64,000 nt of DNA from Cryptomeria japonica (Eukaryota > Streptophyta > Pinopsida > Cupressales > Cupressaceae): assembly GCF_030272615.1 (NCBI RefSeq), contig NC_081406.1, positions 400,784,939 to 400,848,938 on the forward strand. Direction: 5' to 3'. Positions within the stretch are counted from its first letter, which is position 1. Each line of letters begins with the position of its first letter. The notes below the pieces were generated by a model. That model saw only the letters and a program-made list of their open reading frames with translations. It made no database searches and was not told where the DNA came from. Below are positions 55,692-64,000 of this stretch, piece by piece. The position numbers and the translations under genes were made by a program.

Positions 55692-56914
55692 TATTAGACA
55701 ATTCAAATAACCAGAGGACAACTGAGAGGGCGGGTGAATCAGTTGTCACCAGATTACCGAAACTTTAAGAATTTAAAAATTTATTAATGGAACACATAAG
55801 ATCAATACCCGAATACATAAACCAATTATCGAAATAACATATATACCAATTAAGCACAACCAACAATTAGAGAATAGTTACCATGCACATGACACAAAGA
55901 TTTGTACTTGGACAACCTGATAAAGGGAAAAACCATATTGGGAAGCCTACCCAAAGTCACATAATACTTCTACAGTAAGTATGTGATTACAAATTGAGGG
56001 GCCTACACTTGCAGGAAGGCCAACAGCCGAGAGCACACTTCTCATTACAAAAGGAGTCTCACTGACTACAAAAGAAATCCAGACTACAATCGGAAAGGAA
56101 GAATGAACTACATTAATAGCATCTCCTATGCTTGCGTATAGTTCTAATTAAGCTCAATATCGAAGGTCTTAGACCTCTTGCATAAACCCAGCTCGATCAC
56201 CTATGATGGACCAAATCCTTTGCATGAATGATTATTACATTATTCGCTTGCATACCATGATATACAATGAGATCATACACATATATATAAAAACCATATA
56301 CCTTAAACAATTAGGTCGACCACCCAGACAATAAAACCTATTACATAATTATAAAACATGTCGGCCTGAGGCCAAACAAATATCATCCAACCCATAAGTC
56401 ATCCCAGAAACACATCAAGAAGTCCCAATAGTACATTACATTAAGCCGGTCCATAACCTAGATATCATCGGACCCAATTTAGGTCCAAACACGCTAAAGA
56501 AATGATCCCAATTAGTCAAGGCTCGAACATGATCACCACCAGTATCCTTAATCCCTACTAGAAGCCACACCAACACCACTTATGCATAATATCAAAAGCT
56601 ATTCAGCAAAGCTCTATTGGTGAAACCCTCACTAGATCAATAAATCAGGCTTACCAGCATATAAGATAGCATCCGATGACCAAATCAATACCAACTGACT
56701 GAACAAATATCTAAGTAGCATGAATAGAAGATCTAAGCCAATTCCATAAGCCAAAGCATACCAGAGTATACCAGATCAACATGATCTTACCAACTAGAAA
56801 CCAATCATCATATTGGGACCTACCAGATACTGGTAAATAGCCAAAGCAACTAGTGTTGACATCAATGACAAAACATCAATGCAACACATAATCAATTCCT
56901 CCAAATTTCTAACA
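55692..56914 (-). repeat. 5' LTR of RLC-2 (1223 bp)
   Basis: On the plus strand it begins TATTAGACAATTC (first G mutated) and ends AATTTCTAACA, followed by the CTATT target repeat. It contains the uninterrupted target site of the LINE (around 55863-55879). Confidence 0.92.
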
Positions 56915-56919
56915 CTATT

Positions 56920-57270
56920 TATTCTATATTGATGTGGTGGTGGTACTACTCAGGGGGAGTAGTCAACTATATGATTCAGAGGATTTATGATCTTTCTTTG
57001 ATATTTATGTCAGATATTTGGCATTGATGTCAAACTGGGAGAGATATATGTGAAAAATAGAGCTTAACAAAATATCAGTCAAAGGGGGAGAGATCAAAGC
57101 TTAATAGAGATCTATTCATTAAATTCATTAAGTTTGGTTCAGAGCTTCATTGCTATATCATTTTGAGGGAGATTGTTGGCTATCTTCCATAGGGGGAGAC
57201 TTGTTTGGCATTTCTTGGCACTTGGATGTTTTTCACATCTAGTGTTGCCATCAATACCAAAGGGGGAGAT
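56920..57270 (+). promoter_or_regulatory. RLC-1 3' untranslated region with four polypurine-like tracts
   Basis: The tract that abuts the LTR is AAAGGGGGAGA at 57259-57269. Three similar tracts precede it: CAGGGGGAGTAG (near 56951), AAAGGGGGAGAG (near 57079) and ATAGGGGGAGAC (near 57190). Only the last is in position to prime plus-strand synthesis of the LTR. Confidence 0.8.
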
Positions 57271-58724
57271 TTTTGGTAATTTGGAGGAATTGATTATGTG
57301 TTGCATTGATGTTTTGTCATTGATGGCAACACCAACGATTCTGGTTGTTTATCCATTTCCGGTTGGTTCCGGTAGAGTGGTTGGTTTATGTTATTAATCT
57401 GGTATGCTTTAGTTTGTGGAATTGATTTAGATATGTCATTCATGCTATTCAAATATGTATCATGATCAATTGGTTTAGGATTTGATGACTCAGGAGCTAT
57501 CATTTGTTCTAGTAAGCCTTTTGGTCACCAATAAGGGTTTTATCGGTAGATCTTTGTTGAAGATCTTTTGATGCATGAGATAAGTGGTGTTGGTGTGTCT
57601 TCTAGATTGATTTTTGGATGCTATTGGTTATCTTGTTTGTGTTCCAATTCATTGGTGGTGTTGGATTTGGTTTATGGCGACCTATTTTGGGTCCGGTGTT
57701 ATCTAGGTTATGGACTAGTTTATGTTGCATGTTGGAGGATGTTCTTGATGCATTACTGACGAGATTTAATGATTGGTTTACATTGTTTTCAGCCTAATCC
57801 ATCTTGTTTGATCATTGGATTGTGGGTTTATGTTATGAATTTATGGTATTATCTTTTAGGTGGCCGACCTAATTGTTTAGGTCTCGGGTTGGTATAAATA
57901 TGATCTAAGATCTCTTTGTAGATCATGGTATGTGGGTTATAGGTTTATCTATGTGCGAATAATGTTGTAATCATATTCAAAGGTTTTGGTCGATCATAGG
58001 TGATCAAATTGGGTTGGTAAGAGAGTTTTAAGTCCTCCGATATTGAGCTTAATCAGAACAGTACTTAGGTAGCTGACCTAAGTGTTTAGGTCCTGGGTTG
58101 GTATTAATATGATGTAAGATCTCTTTGTAGATCATGGTATGTGGGTTATAGGTTTATCTATGTGTGAATAATGTTATAATCATATGCAAAGGTTTTGGTT
58201 GATCATAGGTGATCAAATTGGGTTGGTAAGAGAGGTTTAAGGCCTCCGGTATTGAGCTTAACTAGAACTATACTTAGGCATAGGAGATGCTATACTTGCA
58301 GTTCAGTCTTCATTTTGTATTGTAGTCTAGATTTATTTTGTAGTTAGTGAGGCTCCTTTTGTGTTGAGTACTATGCTCTAAGTTGTTGGCCTTCCTGCAT
58401 GTGTATGCCCCTCATATTTTAATCATATACTTACTATAGAAGTATTATCTGACTGTGGGTAGGCTTCCCACCGTGGTTTTTCCCTTTACCAAGTATTCCA
58501 CATACAAATCTTGGTGTCATGTGTTCTGGATGAATGATAATTTTTCTACAATTTATGTTTATGTTAAATTGCTATATTAGTTATTCTGGTATTTGATTTA
58601 TGCATTCCGGTATTGAGTTTATGTGTTCCGATAATAAAGTTTTGAATGCTTAAAGTTCTATAATCTGGTGACAACTGATTCACCCCCCTCTCAGTTTTCC
58701 TCTGGTTATTTGAGTTGTCTAGCA
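57271..58724 (+). repeat. 3' LTR of RLC-1 (1454 bp)
   Basis: Starts TTTTGGTAATTTGGAGG (second base mutated from G) and ends GTCTAGCA, then the TTTAG target repeat. A 209-bp internal tandem duplication accounts for most of its extra length over the 5' LTR. Confidence 0.92.
57858..58275 (+). repeat. 209-bp tandem duplication in RLC-1 3' LTR
   Basis: Units 57858-58066 (starts AGGTGGCCGACCTAA) and 58067-58275 (starts AGGTAGCTGACCTAA) are closely similar. Each spans the promoter region: the first keeps TATAAATA (57893-57900), the second has TATTAATA. The 5' LTR has only one unit. Confidence 0.93.
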
Positions 58725-58739
58725 TTTAGAACCTAGTTA

Positions 58740-60460
58740 CTATTCGAATTGTGAGGACCAACAAGGGGCAAAGACCTCTAATTTGTCTCTCAAATATATA
58801 AATGTATCTATAGGAAAATTCCTAGTAAAGATATCTACAATCTAATCCTTTGTAGATACCTACTCTAATCTGACTTCTTCATCACTAAATTTCTCCCTCA
58901 AGGAATGATACTTAATTGATATATGCTTTGTTTTAGAGTTTAATACCAAATTCTTTGAAATATTAATAGAACTTGAATTATCACAATATATAATAGTAGG
59001 CTCGTCATACACAACTCTAATATCCTTCAACATCTGCTTCATCCAAACTACCTAAGTATAGTTTCTAGTAGCAGCAATGTATTTAGCTTCTGCAGTAGAT
59101 AGAGATATAGCATCTTATTTCTTAATGGATCATGAAAATAACTTCTTTTCCAAAAAGAAAGCTCCACCGGTAGTACTCTTCTGATCATCAACATCACCTT
59201 CCCAATTAACATCAGTATAAGCACATAGCATGAAGTCATCATTCTTTGGATACCATAAACCATAATCAATTGTCCCCTCCAAGTATCTGAAAATATTCTT
59301 CACAATTGTAACATGACTCTCTTTAGGATCATCTTGAAATTTAGCACAAATACAAATGTGCATAATGTCTAGCCTAGTCTAAGTCAAGTATAACAGTCCA
59401 CCAACCATAGATCTAGACAAGGTCTAATTAAATTTCTAAGATTCATCAGGCTTACATAACTTTCATCTAGTCACCATAGGAGTTCCAATAGGTTTGGAGT
59501 CATCTAACCCAGAATTTTTCAACAATTCCTTCACATACTTAGATTGAGAAATGAAAATACCTTTGTCAATCTATGCAATCTGCAGTCCTAAGAATAATTT
59601 CATCTCACCTATCATAGACATCTCAAACTCTTTTTGCATGTCATTAGAAAACTTCATACTAAAATCATCATCTCCTCCAAAAATAATGTAATCAACAAAA
59701 AAATCAACAATCAAAATGTTATCATTATCAACCTTAAAGTATAAATACTATCAGCGGTATCTTTACATAATCCCAACTTCATCAAATACCCATCCAATCT
59801 AGCATACCAGGTTCTAGGGGCTTGCTTCAATCCATACAATTCTTTCTTCAATTTGCATACCATGTCTCCTTCATCTGATAATGAAAACCCATCTAGTTTC
59901 TTAATGTAGACTTCCTCTTCCAAATCACAATTCAAGAAGGTTGATTTAACATCCATTTGATATACATTAAAATTTTTATACTTGCACTATATGCAAGAAG
60001 TAATCTAACAACTTCAATTCTAGCTATAAGAGAAAAAGTCTCCTCATAATCAATTCCTTCCATCTATGAACATCCTTTACATACCAATCTTTCTTTGTTT
60101 CTAACCACTTCACCGACTTCATTCAATTAATTTCAAAGCACCCATTTAGTGCCAATCACATTCTTGTCTTTAGGTCTTGGAACAAGGTCCCATGTGTTAT
60201 TCTTCTCAATCTGATTCAACTCTTCTTCCATAGCTTTTATCCAATTCTCAACTTTATATGCTTCAACAACATCTTTAGGTTCAATCTTGGAAATTAAACA
60301 TGTCTCTTCAGAACCAATCCTTCTCCTAGTCATTATACCTTGATTTTTATCACCAATAATCTGATTTTCTGAATGATTTAATTTCACATACCTCAAAGGC
60401 TTCTGATTGTTTTGATTTTTCAGGTTCTTGAACTTTTTCACCGACATCAACAATATCCGT
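58740..60460 (-). pseudogene. RLC-4 reverse transcriptase and RNase H (broken)
   Basis: RT begins with MTRRRIGSEETCLISKIEP and NNTWDLVPRPKDKNVIGTKW (60133-60453) and continues with MDVKSTFLN, LYGLKQAPRTWYARLDGYL (59711-59956). The catalytic motif reads FFVDYIIFGG near 59685, so the second catalytic Asp is Tyr. RNase H has YTDVNWEGDVDD (59130-59363) and CDNSSSINISKN (58860-59042), and the end reads DIFTRNFPIDTF and YLRDKLEVFAPCW before the TAG at 58740. Many stops and frame shifts separate these blocks. Confidence 0.9.
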
Positions 60461-60461
60461 A

Positions 60462-61640
60462 TTAATTCTCTACCAAAGCATTCTGCTTAAGGATCTCAGT
60501 TTGCACATGCTTTGAAATAACATCTTGATCATCAACCTCATATCTACTTGCTCTGATTTGCTTTCCATGACATTCATCAACCTTCACATTTTCACTTTCC
60601 ACTATCTTCTTCAACCTCTTATTGTAACACCAGTAGGCCTTTCTCTTGGTAGAATAACCCAAGAAGATTCCTTCATCACATCTTGCATCAAAATTTCCTA
60701 TATCCTCATCTCTTTTGATATAATATTTGCTTACAAAAATTTTGAAATATCTAATTGTAAGAACATGACCAAACCATAGCTCATAAGGAGTCTTATTGGA
60801 ATCACCTTTTATAGCACTTGGTTGAATGTGTAAACAATAGTTCTAACAATTTCTCTGCAAAAGGTTTGTGTAACATTTCCTTCAATCAACATAGTCCTAG
60901 CAACATCCAAAATGGTTATGTTCTTCCTTTCAACAACTCCATTCTGTTGAGGGGTTATAGGAGCATATAAGTGTCTTCCAATTCTATTCCTTTCACAAAA
61001 TAAATCAAACTCACTGGAGGTAAATTCTCCTCCTCTGTCAAATCTCTGACACTTCAGCTTTTACCTTGTCTCAGTCTCCATATTAGCTTTGAATATCTTG
61101 AATTTCTCTAGTGCTTCTAATTTCTCCCTTATAAATGTAACCCACATCATTCTAAAGTAGTCATCAATCAACAACATGAAAATATGTCACTCTACATGCT
61201 TCTCACTCTTGTAGGACTACACAAATGAGTATGTACAAGATACAATAAACCATTAGATGTATACAACTTACTTTTGAATGAGATTATTTTTTGCTTTCCC
61301 AACTAACATTCTTTACATACTGGATTAGAAGGTTTCACAATCTTAGACAAATCTCTAATAACTTGAGTAGAACTTATCCTAATCATGCAGCCAAAATTAA
61401 AATGACACATTATTCTATGCCATAGCCAACTTTCATCTATCTGAGCAATCAAACAACTTTTCTCACTATCATTCAAGTGAAAGATATTACCTTTAGTCTT
61501 AGTCCCTAATGCAATCTCTATACTAGAGGCATTTAGAATCTTGCATTTATCATTTTTGAATTGCAAATCATATTCCTTGTTAACCATCTATCTAACACTT
61601 AAAATATTATGCTTTAATCCTTCAACATATAAGACACCAT
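60462..61640 (-). pseudogene. RLC-4 integrase (broken)
   Basis: The zinc-binding part (61303-61587) reads LIAQIDESWLWHRIMCHFNF and KPSNPVCKEC, the HHCC pattern. The core, in changing frames, has LVHTHLCSPTRV (first Asp replaced by His), CQRFDRGGEFTSSEF (second Asp kept) and PQQNGVVERKN (Glu kept) down to about 60890. The C-terminal part (60462-60662) includes GYSTKRKAYWCYNKRLKKI. Stops occur throughout. Confidence 0.88.
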
Positions 61641-62556
61641 CAGTATTATGCTTACCATCAAAAGAAATAGAACCTCTACCATGAATCACACAAGCTTTAT
61701 CATCTCCAAATCTCACTATACCACCATAATACCTCTCCATATTCACAAATTTTCTTTTATTACCTGTCATATGATGTGATAAACCGCTGCCAATTGCCCA
61801 TTCACCTTTCTCTTCAATCTTAACAGCCAAAGATTTTTCCTTAACAATGCAACTTGTAGAATTCACTAGTATCGGACCATCTTTCTTGATAGTAATAAAT
61901 ACAAATGCATCTTCTGAGTTCCCATTCTTAAACTCTACATTTGTCACACCTTCATCAGTAGCATAATAAGATCTCTTTTGATATTTGTACTTATGGTTAG
62001 GCTTATAGGGATTATCATACTTATCATGCTTCTCATATCTATCATGCTTATCAAATCTATCATGCTTATCATACTCAAACATTCTTTCAGGACTAGAAGC
62101 AAAATATCCTATCTTATTACAAGATAAACATTTCAAAGGTAACTTTCCATCATACTTATAGACTCCCTTAGGCAATCTTCGAGCAATAAGTGTTTCAAGC
62201 TCATCCAACTCTCTTTCCTATTCTTCCATCTCTTTCATTTCTCTTTCATATCTAGAAACCCTAGATGAACTCTCTCTTGGATCATACTTCTACTTCCCAG
62301 ATACAGAGGCTTTAAATGCAGTCTTAGATTTGCCATGTGATTCTCCAAATTCACTCAACTCAAAATCAGCAAGTTTTCTAACCAACATTTCTCTTGTCAT
62401 AGTAGTCACAGTTTGGATCTCATTAATAGCAGAAACTTTAGATTTGTAAGAAGGAGCTAGAGATCTCAACACTTTAGCAACAATCTCATCTTCTTCAAGA
62501 GTTCCATCGACACATCCAATGTTCATAAAAAGTTTGTAAGGCCTTCCCCAAACCAA
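61588..62556 (-). pseudogene. RLC-4 gag C-terminus and protease (broken)
   Basis: Gag survives from 62556 (GTLEEDEIVAKVLRSLAPSY) through FELSEFGE. The 206-codon open frame 61588-62208 then has IARRLPKG, a zinc knuckle CLSCNKIGYFAS that has lost its His and last Cys, a charged repeat built on KHDRYEKHDKYDN, and the protease site EWAIGSGLSHHMTGNK, in which the catalytic Asp is Gly. Family members have IDSGCSHHMTGD here. The Met at 62208 is internal to gag. Confidence 0.85.
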
Positions 62557-62560
62557 GCTT

Positions 62561-64000
62561 TGATTAACTTAGTTGACCATGTTTGACCCTATTAATAAAT
62601 GCTTTATAATTCAATAGAATGGATTGTGTTAGACAGATAGATTGGTGAGAAAAGTAATTGAACCAAGTTATAGAGTTATTGCACCTTGTGGTGTACATTT
62701 GATGTGTTATGAATTTGAAATCCTAAAAGATCCATTAATTGGATAATCTTGATCTAACATAGGTCAGCTATGTCTGGATTTAGAACTTATATGATTCCAT
62801 GATTTGGATAACGTTGATGAATGTTGATACTTCATTTATATGCTTTATGATATAGAACTCAATATGATTCTAGATTAGGATAAATTTGAGATGATATATG
62901 CCACTATTGGATTTGCAGGACTTTACTATTATGATAGAAATAGGATGTATGTGTATGTACAAATCAAAATTATGAGATTATGATAATTGCTTATGTGGAT
63001 TTATTTGGATATAAGATATATTGAATTGATCAAATGTAAATTGTATGCGAAGTGTTTGATGTGTATTCTAATTCATGTGTTTAATATTATACGAGGTTAT
63101 TGGAAATTACTAATGTGCATTTGAGTGGCATAGGAAAAGACATCCATGTGACCATGGAAATATTATGGAGAACCAAACCTAGACCTATGTATGTTCGTAA
63201 AATCAGGGTTTGTCTATTTGGAGAGACAACACCCCGTTTGTGTCGTATTTTATTCGTAATGGTAAATGATGCATGTGTGTTAAATGTTATTAAATTGATT
63301 TATTTAAATCCAACAAGAGACAAGATTTCATGTGCAATTTTGTAAAAGTATTTTCTTTGTGTCACTTGACACGTGTGGATTTATGTTTGAATTTTTAAAT
63401 TTGTCTCTTGGAGGGAATTGTTTAATTAACTATAGCTTTTTCAATTAATGTAATGTGACTCCATAATTGACTTGGGAAGAGAATCTTAGGGGAAGTCAAC
63501 TTAGGTTTGACCCGAAAATTAACTTCAGAGGGGTTTTAAAAGGGTTAAATGGACACATAGGGGTAGTTTAATAGGGTTTCCTAAAGCTCATAAGGTATAC
63601 CTAAGGGTTAGGGGCAATTTTAGGCAAGTTTCTACTCCCATGTGACCTTTTTGACATCCTAAAAAGTGACTTTTCTAAGTTGTGCGAAAATTGAACTTAG
63701 AAGGATCAACTGAGCTGTAAACCTTCCTTTTTGAATAAGAGTTCCCTTTCCCATTTTACCTTACTTTCCTTGTTAGTTTTAGAAACTTGTGAGAAATCTC
63801 ACTAATGTCTTCTTAAGCAAGAATGTGAGATTTTGTGGGTAATCACCCACTCTCCATTTTTGGAGACAAGGAAATTTTGAAAAGAAAAAGATAGATTTTG
63901 GATTGAGAATTTGGCTAAGGGTAGAAAGAGAAGAACTATGGAATTGGGCTGCTCATCCTCAATAAAACTAGCATACCTTTGGGCAGTTTAAGGTTGGTTC
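62561..64000. other. Unassigned right edge
   Basis: No supported gene or LTR. Copia similarity stops near 62550. The frame at 63100-63345 (81 codons) has no recognisable motif. The last 550 bases (GAGGGGTTTTAAAAGGG, TAGGGTTTCCTAAAG) have the texture of an LTR or leader of another retroelement, which I cannot prove. Confidence 0.4.

Larger units (their letters stand above)
14857..56914 (-). mobile_element. RLC-2: Copia element nested in RLC-1
   Basis: On the plus strand it begins TGTTAGATAG and ends CTAACA, flanked by CTATT at 14852-14856 and 56915-56919. Its 3' LTR is split by the LINE into 14857-15043 and 51420-52454 (together 1222 bp); its 5' LTR is 55692-56914 (1223 bp), a near-perfect length match that confirms the reconstruction. 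The internal region is only about 3.2 kb because most of integrase and the first half of reverse transcriptase are deleted. LTRs and proteins are close to RLC-1, so a family member landed in another in inverted orientation. Confidence 0.93.
9313..58724 (+). mobile_element. RLC-1: Copia element, outermost of the nest
   Basis: Its 5' LTR (9313-10569) and 3' LTR (57271-58724) are homologous, and the 5-bp TSD TTTAG is present on both sides (9308-9312 and 58725-58729). A primer-binding site, gag, pol and a polypurine tract lie in the expected order. RLC-2 and everything inside it (14857-56914) is a later insertion in the 3' untranslated region. Removing that insertion and one CTATT copy leaves an element of about 7.3 kb, a normal size for plant Copia. 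The LTRs differ visibly in their first 140 bp, consistent with an old insertion. Confidence 0.93.
58725..62560 (-). mobile_element. RLC-4: truncated Copia element, host of RLC-1
   Basis: The minus-strand order is gag, protease, integrase, RT, RNase H, ending with a TAG at 58740-58742; RLC-1 inserted only 15 bp beyond it. Gag is cut off on the right near 62550, so the 5' LTR and gag N-terminus are missing, and no 3' LTR was recognised left of 9313. It is the same broad Copia group as RLC-1 and RLC-2 but more decayed, as expected for the oldest layer. Confidence 0.85.

Noticed and set aside
63100-63345. 81-codon ORF near the right edge
   Set aside because: No motif, no context and no neighbouring element frame; compatible with chance in AT-rich DNA.

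Overview
This window looks like intergenic DNA from a large, retrotransposon-filled seed-plant nuclear genome. A gymnosperm such as a conifer is my best guess, inferred from the depth of nesting and the age of the elements, not from a marker gene. I see no intact host gene, rRNA, tRNA, CRISPR array or organelle sequence. Almost every recognisable protein is a broken gag, pol or LINE protein, usually carrying several stops and frameshifts.

Layout. 1-4360 is the 3' part of a Gypsy-type LTR element (RLG-1; 3' LTR 3628-4360) inserted in the integrase of an older Gypsy element (RLG-2, 4361-8143), which also keeps a decayed extra ORF. 8144-9312 is unassigned. From 9313 to 58724 there is one deeply nested block that I resolved from LTR pairs and target-site duplications (TSDs). 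RLC-1 (Copia, +, 9313-58724, TSD TTTAG) contains RLC-2 (Copia, -, 14857-56914, TSD CTATT). A 3' LTR of RLC-2 is split by a LINE (-, 15044-51402, 17-bp TSD). The LINE is split by RLC-3 (complete Copia, +, 22473-30079, TSD AAGAG) and by RLG-3 (chromodomain Gypsy, +, 30730-51253). RLG-3's integrase is split by INS-1 (36082-48745, TSD TACCT), which carries a fragment of a GH3 beta-glucosidase gene. INS-1 in turn contains NA-1 (-, 37412-45431, TSD AATAAC), a large LTR element with no visible protease, integrase, reverse transcriptase or RNase H but with its own ORFs. The host of RLC-1 is RLC-4 (Copia, -, 58725 to about 62560), hit 15 bp beyond its pol stop codon. 62561-64000 is unassigned.

How the parts relate. 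RLC-1 and RLC-2 belong to one family in opposite orientations, so RLC-2's 5' LTR and RLC-1's 3' LTR form a long inverted repeat with a spacer of about 356 bp. NA-1 uses the same initiator-Met-type primer site and a Copia-like LTR terminus, so it was probably mobilised in trans by Copia enzymes.

The two most unusual coding contents are a 318-codon open frame downstream of RNase H inside the LINE's TSDs, and the two-ORF cargo of NA-1. The LINE frame, the RLG-2 extra ORF and NA-1 ORF2 share a weak plant-mobile-domain-like pattern. Nothing here is predicted to be an active gene except possibly the 318-codon frame.
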